Shown here: positions 54,139 to 63,205 of the stretch, in pieces
How the letters are laid out: each line of letters begins with the position of its first letter
How positions within the stretch are numbered: the stretch's first letter is position 1
NCBI GenBank assembly: GCA_020637895.1
Contig: JACKJP010000006.1
Location: 206,996 to 270,995, forward strand
Source of the DNA: Rhodobiaceae bacterium
GTDB lineage: Bacteria > Pseudomonadota > Alphaproteobacteria > Rhizobiales > Tepidamorphaceae
DNA: 64,000 nucleotides
Direction of reading: 5' to 3'
Translations under genes and position numbers: made by a program
The notes under the pieces: generated by a model
The model's input: only the letters and a program-made list of their open reading frames with translations
The model's database searches: none
Told to the model about the DNA's origin: nothing

Positions 54139-54672
54139 CTAGCGGCTCTTTTCCTTGCGGCGCGTATTGTCGGCCGCGATGATGCCTGTCAGCCCGGTCC
54201 ACTCCGTTGCCGTGCGTGAAGCGAGAGCTGCAAGCCGTTCACGGACATCTTCCGCATTGTCGGGGATGAAGGTTTCGTTTCGCGCCAGCTCTTCGCCGCT
54301 GTCGAGATGAATGAGGCCGATGACAATGCGCCTGCCGCCATAGGCGGTCACCGTTTCCAGGTGAAGCCGGTAGTCTTCCATCCAAATGCGCGACTTGCGG
54401 TCATCAGGTTCGGGTCTGGTTTCAACGATGACGCCGCCCGTCTCACGAAAAGCCTTGCCCGCTTCGTCGGCGGCTTCCTCAAGCAGCGGCTGGCCCGCGC
54501 CTTCGCCGATCAGAACTCGAGGTCCGGCCGGCCGACCGGCCTGGATCGTGGCGGAATGCTGGAACTCGTAGACACGCAGTCCGATGAAACCGGAAATGGC
54601 GATCAGCAAAACGGCAAAGATGCCGGCGATGATGCGCCCGTTTGCGCGCGAGCCCGTTTGTTCAGCCGACAT
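54139..54672 (-). CDS. Single-span membrane protein of unknown function
   Basis: A 177-residue protein with one N-terminal transmembrane helix (IIAGIFAVLLIAISGFIGL, residues about 13-33) and a periplasmic domain of mixed alpha/beta character (TAYGGRRIVIGLIHLDSGEE). I do not recognise the family. The start at 54672 is chosen because the membrane anchor follows directly and it lies just inside the end of ubiG (11-base overlap); a longer frame runs into ubiG. Likely cotranscribed with ubiG. Confidence 0.68.
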   Translation of the reverse strand: MSAEQTGSRANGRIIAGIFAVLLIAISGFIGLRVYEFQHSATIQAGRPAGPRVLIGEGAGQPLLEEAADEAGKAFRETGGVIVETRPEPDDRKSRIWMEDYRLHLETVTAYGGRRIVIGLIHLDSGEELARNETFIPDNAEDVRERLAALASRTATEWTGLTGIIAADNTRRKEKSR

Positions 54673-55435
54673 CTGTCGTCCCGTCCTTCGTTGCGGCGAC
54701 CATGTAATTGACGTCCATGTCGCGGCTCGTTCGCCAGCTGTCGGCGAGCGGATTGTAGATAACGCCGGTTTCCTCAAGGATTCTCATGTCGCCGGCGGCA
54801 AGCAATGCCGACAGTTCTTCAGGCCTGACGAACTTGTTCCAGCTATGCGTGCCCCGCGGCAGCCAGCGCAGCACATATTCCCCGCCGACGATCGCCAGCG
54901 CGAAGGCCTTGGCGGTACGATTGATCGTTGCCACGAACATCAGCCCGCCGGGCCGGACCATGCCGGTGCATGCGCGCATGAAAAGCTCGGTGTCGGCAAC
55001 ATGCTCGATGACTTCCATGTTCAGCACGACGTCGAACGTTTCGCCGGCCTCCGCCAGGCCTTCGGCCGTCGCCTCGCGATAGTCGACGGCGACGCCGGAC
55101 CGATCGCGATGGATCCTGGCGACCTCGATATTGGTCGGTGACGCGTCGGCGCCGACGACGTCCGCGCCAAGCCGCGCCATTGGCTCGCAAAGCAGGCCGC
55201 CGCCGCAACCGATGTCGAGCAGACGCAGACCTTTCAGGGTCTCTCCGTCAGCGGGATCGCGTCCGAAATGCCGCGCTACGGTATCGCGGATAAAGGCGAG
55301 GCGGACCGGATTGAACTTGTGCAGGACGCCCATCTTGCCCTGCGGGTCCCACCAGGTATCCGCGAGCGCAGAAAACCGCTGGATTTCCGCTTCATCGACG
55401 GTCGAGGCGGGCGCGGGCTGTACGGGTTCCTTCAT
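54662..55435 (-). CDS. ubiG: Ubiquinone biosynthesis O-methyltransferase UbiG
   Basis: SAM-dependent enzyme doing both O-methylations in ubiquinone synthesis, 257 residues. Motif I is LLDIGCGGGLLCEPMARLGA; the family N-terminal region RFSALADTWWDPQGKMGVLH and FVATINRTAKAFALAIVGGE are typical UbiG. The start at 55435 (MKEPVQPAPAS) has AAGGAGGAG upstream; a longer frame to 55582 is not supported. It is divergent from the aspartokinase gene. Confidence 0.96.
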   Translation of the reverse strand: MKEPVQPAPASTVDEAEIQRFSALADTWWDPQGKMGVLHKFNPVRLAFIRDTVARHFGRDPADGETLKGLRLLDIGCGGGLLCEPMARLGADVVGADASPTNIEVARIHRDRSGVAVDYREATAEGLAEAGETFDVVLNMEVIEHVADTELFMRACTGMVRPGGLMFVATINRTAKAFALAIVGGEYVLRWLPRGTHSWNKFVRPEELSALLAAGDMRILEETGVIYNPLADSWRTSRDMDVNYMVAATKDGTTDVG

Positions 55436-55626
55436 CGCGATCTCCTCCTTCGCCTCCGTCGAATGCGAAATGCCGCAAACGCGCGGTTGATCGGCACATG
55501 CGCTGCCTGTATCAGGATGCGCGCCGGCTGCGTGTGACATGGCTATGTCCGCCGGTGGCAATGCCGGTACTTCAAAGGGCATTTATCTATCGAGCGGCTT
55601 GGCCGCAATAGGGGAGCGGGACGCTG

Positions 55627-56877
55627 ATGGCGCGTCTTGTGATGAAATTCGGCGGAACTTCGGTTGCGGATCTCTCTCGCATCCGCAATGTCGCGCGCCA
55701 CGTCAAACGCGAAGTCGATGCAGGAAACGAGGTTGCCGTCGTGGTCTCGGCAATGGCCGGCGCGACCAACCAGCTTGTCGCCTGGACGCGTGAGGCATCG
55801 CCGATGCACGACGCGCGCGAATACGACGCGATCGTTGCCTCCGGAGAGCAGGTGACGGCCGGGCTTCTGGCTATCGTTCTTCAGTCGATGGGCATATCGG
55901 CGCGGTCCTGGCTCGGCTGGCAGATTCCGATCAGGACCGATGGCGCGCATGGCGCCGCACGCATTGCGCAGATCGATTCCACGATTCTCGATGAACGATT
56001 CGCGCAAGGACAGGTCGCGGTCGTCGCCGGTTTCCAGGGCATCGGCCCCGACAACCGCATCACGACGCTCGGCCGCGGTGGTTCCGATACGAGCGCCGTG
56101 GCGCTGGCGGCCGCCGTGAAGGCGGAGCGCTGCGACATCTATACGGACGTGGATGGCGTCTATACGACCGATCCTCGTGTTGTTTCACAGGCGCGCCGGC
56201 TTGACCGGATCGCGTTTGAGGAAATGCTGGAACTGGCCTCGCTTGGCGCCAAGGTTATGCAGGTGCGCTCGGTGGAAATGGCCATGGTGCATGGAGTGCG
56301 CACCTTTGTGCGCTCCAGTTTCGATGACCCCGATGCGCCACAGAACGGCGCAGGCGGTCTGCCGCCGGGAACGCTCATCTGCGGCGAGGAGGAAATCGTG
56401 GAACAGCAGGTCGTAACAGGTATCGCCTTCACCAAGGACGAGGCCAAAATCACGCTGCGTCACGTGGCCGACAAGCCGGGAGTCGCCGCCGCGATCTTCG
56501 GTCCTCTGGCCGAAGCCAACATCAATGTCGACATGATCATCCAGAACATCTCGGAAGACGGGAAGTTCACCGACATGACCTTCACCGTCACGGCCGCCGA
56601 CTATGATCGCGCGATGCAGGTCGTCAAAGAGATCGAAGGCATGGAAATCGGCGCGGTGCAGGGCTCCACGGATGTGGTCAAGGTGTCCGTCGTGGGTATC
56701 GGAATGCGTTCGCATGCCGGCGTTGCCGCCGATGCTTTCCGGGCGCTGGCGCAGAAGGGTATCAACATCCAGGCGATCACAACTTCCGAAATCAAGGTCT
56801 CGATCCTGATCGATTCGGCCTATACGGAACTTGCGGTGCGCACGCTCCATTCGCTATACGGGCTCGACAAGGCCTGA
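55627..56877 (+). CDS. lysC: Aspartate kinase
   Basis: First enzyme of the aspartate family pathway (Lys, Thr, Met, diaminopimelate), 416 residues. The kinase domain starts with VMKFGGTSVADLSRIRNVA, and GRGGSDTSAVALAAAVKAERC with DVDGVYTTDPR is intact. Two C-terminal ACT domains (about 265-410) bind lysine/threonine for feedback control. ATG at 55627, with GGGAGCGGGA upstream. Followed after 119 bases by ptsP, which probably has its own signals. Confidence 0.97.
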   Translation: MARLVMKFGGTSVADLSRIRNVARHVKREVDAGNEVAVVVSAMAGATNQLVAWTREASPMHDAREYDAIVASGEQVTAGLLAIVLQSMGISARSWLGWQIPIRTDGAHGAARIAQIDSTILDERFAQGQVAVVAGFQGIGPDNRITTLGRGGSDTSAVALAAAVKAERCDIYTDVDGVYTTDPRVVSQARRLDRIAFEEMLELASLGAKVMQVRSVEMAMVHGVRTFVRSSFDDPDAPQNGAGGLPPGTLICGEEEIVEQQVVTGIAFTKDEAKITLRHVADKPGVAAAIFGPLAEANINVDMIIQNISEDGKFTDMTFTVTAADYDRAMQVVKEIEGMEIGAVQGSTDVVKVSVVGIGMRSHAGVAADAFRALAQKGINIQAITTSEIKVSILIDSAYTELAVRTLHSLYGLDKA

Positions 56878-56996
56878 AAACGTCCATTGTTTGGGGCGAA
56901 CGCGGCCCATGGTCGCCAACATGCCGCTTTCGCGCCGGCATGTGGTTCAACTTTTCGCAGGCCTGACGAGGGCCGTCGACAGGAAAAGGGCGTTCG

Positions 56997-59261
56997 ATGC
57001 GGGGTTCGGCAAGCGGCCCGCGCGTGATGCTCCGCCGGCTTCGCGAGGTCATGGCGGAGCCGATCAGCGCGCAGGATCGCCTCGACAGGATCGTCATGCT
57101 GATCGCGGCCAACATGGTGGCCGAGGTGTGCTCGGTCTATGTCCTGCGCGGCGACAATACGCTCGAACTGTTCGCCACCGAAGGTCTGAAGCGCGAAGCA
57201 GTGCACGTGACGACCATGGCCGTCGGCGAAGGCCTCGTCGGTACGATCGCGGCCGAAGCCCGGCCGCTCAATCTGTCCGAAGCGCAGAGCCATCCGGCAT
57301 TCGCCTACAAGCCGGAGACGGGTGAAGAACTCTTCCAGTCGTTCCTCGGCGTGCCGATATTGCGCGGCGGTCAGGCGATCGGCGTTCTGGTCGTGCAGAA
57401 CCAGACACACCGGGTCTATACGGAAGAAGAGATCGAGGCGCTGCAGACGACCTCGATGGTGCTGGCGGAAATGATCGCCGGCGGCGGGCTGCAGTCGCTC
57501 GTGCGCCAGGGTTCCAACCTTGCCCTGCAACGGCCGGCGCAGCTGACAGGGCGTTCGCTGGCTGAAGGCATCGGTCTCGGTCACGCCGTGTTGCACGAGC
57601 CGCGCGTCGTCATCCAGGACCTGATCGCGTCCGATCCGGCGGTCGAACTGACCAAACTGGACGAAGCGCTGGAATCGCTGCGCAGCTGGATCGACAACAT
57701 GCTGTCCAGCCGCGAACTCGGCGTCACCGGCGAGCATCGCGACATTCTGGAAGCCTACCGGATGTTTGCTTACGACCGGGGCTGGGTGAAGCGCATCCGC
57801 GAGGCCGTCAACACCGGCCTTACCGCCGAAGCCGCGGTCGAGCGCGTCCAGAACGATACGCGTGCCCGCATGCTTCGCCAGACCGATCCCTATATCCGTG
57901 AGCGGCTGCACGATCTCGACGATCTCGCCAACAGGCTCCTGCGCGAAATCGTCGGCTGGAAGCAGCACTCGGCCGACGGCGAGATGCCCAAGGACGCAAT
58001 CCTGATTGCGCGCAACATGGGGCCGGCGGAGCTGCTTGATTACGACCGCAATATTCTTCGCGGTCTTGTCCTGGAGGAAGGGTCGGCAACCAGTCATGTG
58101 ACGATCGTCGCAAAAGCGCTGGGCATTGCGACCGTCGGCATGGTCGAAGGCGTTCTCGATCTCGTCAATGACGGGGACGCCGTCATCGTCGACGGTGAGG
58201 CAGGCGACGTGCATATCCGTCCGACGAATGAAGTCGAGACGGCCTATGCCGACAAGGTGCGCTTCCGCGCCCGCCGTCAGGCCGAATTTGCGAAGGATCG
58301 CGATCTGCCGTCGCGAACGCGGGACGGGATCGATATCGCGCTGATGCTGAATGCCGGCCTGCTGGTCGACCTGCCGCATGTCGCGGAAGCAGGGGCGGGC
58401 GGCATCGGGCTGTTCCGGACAGAACTGCAGTTCATGATCGCCTCGACCTTTCCGCGCATCGGCGAACAGCGCGATCTTTACAAATCGGTGCTAGATGCCG
58501 CGAACGGACTGCCTGTCACGTTCCGCACGCTTGATGTCGGCGGCGACAAGATTCTTCCCTATCTGCGGCACGCGAAGGAAGAAAATCCCGCCATGGGCTG
58601 GCGCGCAATCCGCATGGCGCTCGACCGGCCGGGCCTGCTGCGCACCCAGATGCGGGCGTTGTTGCACGCGGCCGCTGGGCGCGAACTCAGGCTGATGTTC
58701 CCGATGATTTCGGATGTCAGCGAGTTCGAAGCGGCCCGGGAACTGTTCGAGCGTGAGATTGCCCACCTCAATCGCCACGGGCACCAGACGCCAGACAGCG
58801 TGAAGCTTGGAGCGATGGTCGAAGTGCCCTCGATCCTCTGGCAGCTTGAAGAGTTGCTCGAGCGGGTCGATTTCCTGTCGGTCGGCAGCAACGACCTTTT
58901 CCAGTTTCTCTTTGCCGTCGATCGCGGCAATTCGCGAGTTGCAACACGCTTCGATACGTTGCACCCGGCAGTCTTGAGGGCGTTGCGCAGGGTCGTCGCC
59001 CGGGCTGATGTAGCGGATATTCCTGTAACTTTGTGCGGCGAACTCGCTTCCTCGCCCTTGGCGGCGATGGCGCTTCTGGGCATTGGTTTCCGGTCGATTT
59101 CCATGTCCCCGGCGGCCGTCGGGCCGGTCAAGGCGATGGTGCGTTCGCTCGACCTTGTGAAGCTGCGCAAATGGCTCGGTCCGCGGCTCATCGAGACTGG
59201 TGGCAATCTGCGGCTCGATCTTGAACGTTTCGCCGCCGAGCACGGCGTGATCACGGGCTGA
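56997..59261 (+). CDS. ptsP: PTS-Ntr enzyme I (phosphoenolpyruvate-protein phosphotransferase)
   Basis: First phosphocarrier of the nitrogen-related PTS, 754 residues. An N-terminal GAF domain (about 15-160), which senses glutamine/2-oxoglutarate in relatives, is followed by the HPr-binding region and the phospho-histidine domain with active-site EGSATSHVTIVAKALG, then the PEP-utilising barrel with GIGLFRTELQFMIAS and a C-terminal LCGELAS. In alphaproteobacteria it regulates potassium uptake, carbon storage and stress responses. It lies four bases before prfA. Confidence 0.96.
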   Translation: MRGSASGPRVMLRRLREVMAEPISAQDRLDRIVMLIAANMVAEVCSVYVLRGDNTLELFATEGLKREAVHVTTMAVGEGLVGTIAAEARPLNLSEAQSHPAFAYKPETGEELFQSFLGVPILRGGQAIGVLVVQNQTHRVYTEEEIEALQTTSMVLAEMIAGGGLQSLVRQGSNLALQRPAQLTGRSLAEGIGLGHAVLHEPRVVIQDLIASDPAVELTKLDEALESLRSWIDNMLSSRELGVTGEHRDILEAYRMFAYDRGWVKRIREAVNTGLTAEAAVERVQNDTRARMLRQTDPYIRERLHDLDDLANRLLREIVGWKQHSADGEMPKDAILIARNMGPAELLDYDRNILRGLVLEEGSATSHVTIVAKALGIATVGMVEGVLDLVNDGDAVIVDGEAGDVHIRPTNEVETAYADKVRFRARRQAEFAKDRDLPSRTRDGIDIALMLNAGLLVDLPHVAEAGAGGIGLFRTELQFMIASTFPRIGEQRDLYKSVLDAANGLPVTFRTLDVGGDKILPYLRHAKEENPAMGWRAIRMALDRPGLLRTQMRALLHAAAGRELRLMFPMISDVSEFEAARELFEREIAHLNRHGHQTPDSVKLGAMVEVPSILWQLEELLERVDFLSVGSNDLFQFLFAVDRGNSRVATRFDTLHPAVLRALRRVVARADVADIPVTLCGELASSPLAAMALLGIGFRSISMSPAAVGPVKAMVRSLDLVKLRKWLGPRLIETGGNLRLDLERFAAEHGVITG

Positions 59262-59265
59262 ATTT

Positions 59266-60345
59266 ATGAGCATCGAGAACAAGATTCGTTCGGTCATCGA
59301 CCGTTTCGAAGCGATAGACAGGACGCTGGCGCAGCCGGTCGATCCGGACGAGCTGGTGCGCCTTTCGCGCGAGCGCGCGCGGATCGAACCCGTCGTGACG
59401 GTCGGCCGGGAACTCTCGGACGTTCGCGCAGAGCGTGAAGGTCTCGACGAAGTGCTCGAAGACCCGGCGACCGAGCGCGAACTCTACGACATGGCCTACG
59501 AGGAGGCGCGTTCGCTGGACGAGCGGATCGAGATGCTGTCGCACCGGCTGAAGGTTCTTCTGCTGCCGCGCGACGAGGCCGACGATCTCAGCGCCATTCT
59601 AGAAATTCGTGCCGGAACCGGCGGCGAGGAGGCGGCGCTGTTCGCGGCCGATCTGTTCCGCATGTACCAGCGCTATGCAGAGTTGCAGGGCTGGAAGGTG
59701 GAAGTGCTTTCGGCCAGCGATTCCGATCTTGAGGGCTATCGGGAAATCATCGCCCAGATCGCCGGCAGCGGCGTCTATGCCAAGCTCAAGTTCGAATCGG
59801 GCGTGCATCGGGTCCAGCGCGTGCCTGAAACCGAATCGGGCGGGCGCATTCATACATCGGCTGCCACCGTCGCCGTCCTGCCGGAAGCTGAGGACGTCGA
59901 TATCGAGATCAACGAAGGCGACCTGAAGATCGATACCTATCGTGCTTCGGGTGCCGGCGGTCAGCACGTCAACACGACAGATAGTGCGGTGCGAATCACG
60001 CATATCCCGACAGGCGTGGTCGTGGCGGTTCAGGATGAGCGTTCGCAGCACAAGAACAAGGCCAAGGCCATGACGCTGCTGCGCGCGCGGATCTACGACC
60101 AGATGCGCCACAAGGTCGATAGCGAGCGCGCGGCGGCGCGAAAGGGACTGGTCGGAACGGGCGATCGTTCCGAACGCATCCGGACCTATAATTTTCCGCA
60201 GGGCCGCGTCAGCGATCACCGCATCAACCTGACGCTTTACAAGCTGGAAAAGATACTCGCCGGCGAAGCGATCGGCGAGGTCATCGAGGCGCTGATCGCC
60301 GAAGACCAGGCGCAGCGCCTGGCTGCTGTCGACGGCGAGGCGTGA
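59266..60345 (+). CDS. prfA: Peptide chain release factor 1
   Basis: Class I release factor for UAA and UAG, 359 residues. The catalytic GGQ is in YRASGAGGQHVNTTDSAVRI, and the C-terminal NFPQGRVSDHRINLTLYKL is typical RF1. The gene follows ptsP by four bases, and its stop overlaps the GTG start of prmC, which encodes the enzyme that methylates the GGQ glutamine. Confidence 0.98.
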   Translation: MSIENKIRSVIDRFEAIDRTLAQPVDPDELVRLSRERARIEPVVTVGRELSDVRAEREGLDEVLEDPATERELYDMAYEEARSLDERIEMLSHRLKVLLLPRDEADDLSAILEIRAGTGGEEAALFAADLFRMYQRYAELQGWKVEVLSASDSDLEGYREIIAQIAGSGVYAKLKFESGVHRVQRVPETESGGRIHTSAATVAVLPEAEDVDIEINEGDLKIDTYRASGAGGQHVNTTDSAVRITHIPTGVVVAVQDERSQHKNKAKAMTLLRARIYDQMRHKVDSERAAARKGLVGTGDRSERIRTYNFPQGRVSDHRINLTLYKLEKILAGEAIGEVIEALIAEDQAQRLAAVDGEA

Positions 60346-61205
60346 GCCCGAGCGAATCGATCGCTGCAGTCTGGCGCCGTGGCGCGGCAGCAATCCGGCG
60401 CGCCAACGGCAATGCGACGGCCGATCTCGATGCCCGCCTGCTTGCGGCAAATTGTCTCGGTCTGGACGCGACCGGACTGTTTGCTCGCGAACGCGATCCC
60501 TTCCCGCCAGAGCGCCTTGCCGCCTTCTCGGCGCTGATCGAACGGCGCGTCGCCGGCGAGCCGGTTGCGCGCATTCTGGGGCACAAGGAATTTTACGGGC
60601 TCGATTTTCGCCTCTCGCCGGACACCCTCGTGCCGCGGCCCGAAACCGAGGGGCTGGTCGATGTGGCCCTGGAACTGATCGAAGGCGTCGCCAAACCGTT
60701 CATCGCAGACCTCGGTACCGGGACGGGATGCATCGCGATCGCATTGCTGACGATGCGTACGGACGCATCGTGCGTTGCGGTGGATATCGCCTGCGAGGCT
60801 GCGGCGATGGCCCGGGAAAATGCCCGTCTTTTGGGTGTCGAGCCGCGCTTTTCGGTAATGGTCGGCGATTGGGGCGGTGCCCTTTCTCCGGGCTTCGATC
60901 TCATCGTCTCAAACCCGCCATATATCGGCGAGAGCGAACGCAACGATCTTTCAGTCGACGTTCGGGACCATGATCCGGCGATTGCACTGTTCGCCGGCGA
61001 AACAGGGCTTGCTGCCTACCGGCAACTGATACCTCAGATTGCGTCGCTGCTCGCGCCGGGCGGGTGGACGGCGCTGGAAATCGGGACGGCTCAGGCGCCG
61101 GCCGTCCGCAGGCTGATGCAGAACGCGCACTTCTCGGCAGTTGCCGTGCGAAAGGATATGGCCGGGCATGACAGGGTTGTCATCGCACAGAAGGCGGCTA
61201 CGTAA
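60342..61205 (+). CDS. prmC: Release factor glutamine methyltransferase PrmC
   Basis: SAM-dependent methylase of the GGQ glutamine in RF1 and RF2, 287 residues. The helical N-terminal substrate domain (about 1-75) includes GEPVARILGHKEFYGLDF; motif I is IADLGTGTGCIAIALL and the catalytic NPPY is in SNPPYIGESERND. Starts with GTG at 60342, overlapping the prfA stop by four bases. A short weak hairpin (61225-61245) follows. Confidence 0.96.
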   Translation: MSPSESIAAVWRRGAAAIRRANGNATADLDARLLAANCLGLDATGLFARERDPFPPERLAAFSALIERRVAGEPVARILGHKEFYGLDFRLSPDTLVPRPETEGLVDVALELIEGVAKPFIADLGTGTGCIAIALLTMRTDASCVAVDIACEAAAMARENARLLGVEPRFSVMVGDWGGALSPGFDLIVSNPPYIGESERNDLSVDVRDHDPAIALFAGETGLAAYRQLIPQIASLLAPGGWTALEIGTAQAPAVRRLMQNAHFSAVAVRKDMAGHDRVVIAQKAAT

Positions 61206-61451
61206 AAAAAGCTTGGAATGAACAGGCGAAGCGGCTAGTTTCGCCGCGACGGGCAGGACGGTCGTCTGACAGGCGCATGGGCGCCAACGACACCGTAACG
61301 AACCGATTAGCCAACATCCGCTGAATTCCCGTGCGATACCGAATGGCTATGCGCGGGGAAGGGCTGCAGAAGCGAAAGCCGGTTGTATTTCATATGCGCT
61401 GAAGCGTCTTTCGGGGCCGGGGGCACAATTTGGTGCACACATGACGGATTG

Positions 61452-61514
61452 ATGCCGGGAACCGACCTTCCGGTCGGCGCGCCGTATAAGGCGCTGGTTC
61501 CCGCGGCATTTTCT
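61452..61514 (+). ncRNA. Three-way-junction RNA structure upstream of DUF4167 gene
   Basis: An outer stem pairs ATGCC-GGGAACC (61452-61463) with GGTTCCC-GC-GGCAT (61496-61509), 12 pairs with a two-base bulge. Inside it are two hairpins: (CC)GACC-TTCC-GGTC(GG) at 61462-61477 and GCGCC-GTATAA-GGCGC at 61479-61494. TTTTCT follows. It could be the 3' end and terminator of a small RNA encoded in 61206-61451, or a structured 5' leader for the gene at 61546. No named RNA family is claimed, and the rest of the 340-base gap shows no gene. Confidence 0.5.
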
Positions 61515-61545
61515 AGGTTTTGACAGCAACAAGAGTTATCGACAG

Positions 61546-62142
61546 ATGAGACAAGGACAACAGGGCAAGAGAATGCGCGGGCGCGGCGGACGCAAGGGTG
61601 GATCTAACCCGTCCAACCGCACCTATGAGAGCAATGGCCCTGATGTGAAAGTGCGCGGCACCGCCGCCCATATCGCGGAAAAATATGTGCAGCTTGCCCG
61701 CGATGCGGCGACGTCCGGCGATCCGGTCGCGTCAGAAAATTACCTTCAACACGCCGAGCATTATTTCCGCATCGTCGCCGCCACACAGCCACCGGAGCAG
61801 CGCGTATCGTTTGCGCTGAACAATGACGCCGATGGCGACGAGGACGGCGAAGACACCGGCGCCGTACACAATAATGGGCACGCCAACGGACATGCGCCCG
61901 GTCGTGGCGATCAGCCCTCAGAGCTGACGGTTTCGGCTGGCGAGACAGAAGAAGAGGCCGACGCCAGCGCGGACAATTCCGGTGGCGAGGCACCCCAGCC
62001 TCGTCGTGGCCGCGGCCGCCCGCGCCGGCAGCAAAGCGCTCAGAAGAGCGAAGCGGGCGCCGATGAGGGTGGCAGCGGCGAAGCGGAAGCTCCTGTCATT
62101 CGCGCCGACGAATCTCAGAGCGAGGCGTCTCTCGACGCCTGA
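61546..62142 (+). CDS. DUF4167 domain-containing protein
   Basis: A 198-residue basic-then-acidic protein. The conserved DUF4167 domain is N-terminal: GRGGRKGGSNPSNRTYESNG, VRGTAAHIAEKYVQLARDAA and ENYLQHAEHYFRIVAATQ. The rest is low-complexity, with an acidic, glycine/asparagine-rich middle and an arginine-rich GRGRPRR patch. The basic N-terminus suggests RNA binding; function is unknown. The leader contains a three-way-junction structure. A good terminator follows at 62178-62212. Confidence 0.92.
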   Translation: MRQGQQGKRMRGRGGRKGGSNPSNRTYESNGPDVKVRGTAAHIAEKYVQLARDAATSGDPVASENYLQHAEHYFRIVAATQPPEQRVSFALNNDADGDEDGEDTGAVHNNGHANGHAPGRGDQPSELTVSAGETEEEADASADNSGGEAPQPRRGRGRPRRQQSAQKSEAGADEGGSGEAEAPVIRADESQSEASLDA

Positions 62143-62177
62143 CGGCATACTGCGTCTTTGTCGTGATACTATTGTTT

Positions 62178-62212
62178 GACCCGGCGCTCCGTGAGGGAGT
62201 GCCGGGTCTTTT
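62178..62212 (+). terminator. Rho-independent terminator after DUF4167 gene
   Basis: GACCCGGC at 62178-62185 and GCCGGGTC at 62201-62208, with inner GCTCC/GGGAG(T) pairing, followed by TTTT. It lies 36 bases after the DUF4167 stop and between convergent genes. Confidence 0.88.
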
Positions 62213-62224
62213 GCTTGCAAGGCG

Positions 62225-63001
62225 CTAGTTGGTTTCAAGCTCTAGCCGGTCGCCGGTGCTGATCGTGCCGCCGACAATCACTTCAGCATAGATCCCGCAG
62301 TCTTCATGTCCGAACGCACCCGAGATCGATCGCGGGATGGTCATGTCGCGCTGACCTGTCCGTGGATCGACATTCGTGGCGGCGCAGCGTTTGATGCGAT
62401 TTGTGATCTTGAGTCGGACGCCGTCGCCCAACTTCAAATGGTTGCCGACAAGGTTGAGCTCGGCCCAGGGCGCAAGACCGTCCACATGAAGATTGCCGCG
62501 AAAGCGCAGGGGGTCGACCGGCCTGCCGGTAATGCGTTCAAGATCGCGCACGCTTGCAAGATTGATGATCGATATCCGCCTGGCGGCTATGTCCGAGAAC
62601 GAATGACGCTTCTCGCTCCTGTCGCTGCTGGCAAGAATATGCGGCGGTCCGCGCAGCGCATCTTCCATGAACGCTGCGAAGAACTGTTCCACCAGCGTGC
62701 GTCCCAGCGGCGTCGTGATATCGCCTCCGGCGACCCTCTTGCCGCCGCGTTCGATGGTGAGCATGCCTGTCTGGTCGTCAAAACGGGTCGACAGTGTCGC
62801 CAGTTTCTCGTCCCGCATGAGCATGAGAAATCGAATCTTCGGGAAATAGGCCGGATGGTCGGGGTCGAAGCCGCTCGGTCCATTCTCGATGGCAAAAGCC
62901 CGATCGAACGGCAGCGGATTGCCCGCGCTCAGCGTCACTGTCGACAGGGGCTCCGGCGAGAGGCCCTTGACCGGATATCGATAGATGGCTTCGAGCCGCA
63001 T
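62225..63001 (-). CDS. MOSC-domain protein
   Basis: A 258-residue protein with the MOSC N-terminal beta-barrel (MRLEAIYRYPVKGLSPEPLS) and the MOSC domain (about 110-258). MOSC proteins handle sulfur or molybdenum cofactor, e.g. N-hydroxylated base reduction in relatives. The typical VDPLRFRGNLHVDGLAPWAE and CAATNVDPRTGQRD stretches are present, the latter with the conserved cysteine that coordinates molybdenum in mARC/YcbX-type enzymes. The start at 63001 is preferred over a frame to 63067. Divergent from clpB. Confidence 0.88.
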   Translation of the reverse strand: MRLEAIYRYPVKGLSPEPLSTVTLSAGNPLPFDRAFAIENGPSGFDPDHPAYFPKIRFLMLMRDEKLATLSTRFDDQTGMLTIERGGKRVAGGDITTPLGRTLVEQFFAAFMEDALRGPPHILASSDRSEKRHSFSDIAARRISIINLASVRDLERITGRPVDPLRFRGNLHVDGLAPWAELNLVGNHLKLGDGVRLKITNRIKRCAATNVDPRTGQRDMTIPRSISGAFGHEDCGIYAEVIVGGTISTGDRLELETN

Positions 63002-63205
63002 ATTTTTCCCGGGAAACGTCGATGAAGGACAATCATCGTGCGCTCTTTTCCGGCGCGGAAGCAACACTATATCTGTCAGGGTAACAATGCCGCGTGACCC
63101 AGATCATGGGCGCGAACGGCATTATGAGAAACTCTAGGGCGTCCTGCCCGCGATTGCCCGCTTCAAGGGGATCGCAACCGGGACGCGCCGCAAAGGAGCC
63201 ATGAC

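Noticed and set aside
56820..58379. A 519-codon minus-strand frame opposite ptsP
   Set aside because: Shadow of the ptsP frame; PtsP shows GAF, active-site His and PEP-barrel motifs.
63068..63205. RpoH (heat-shock) promoter for clpB
   Set aside because: I looked for CTTG-type -35 and C-rich -10 boxes at proper spacing and found no convincing pair.
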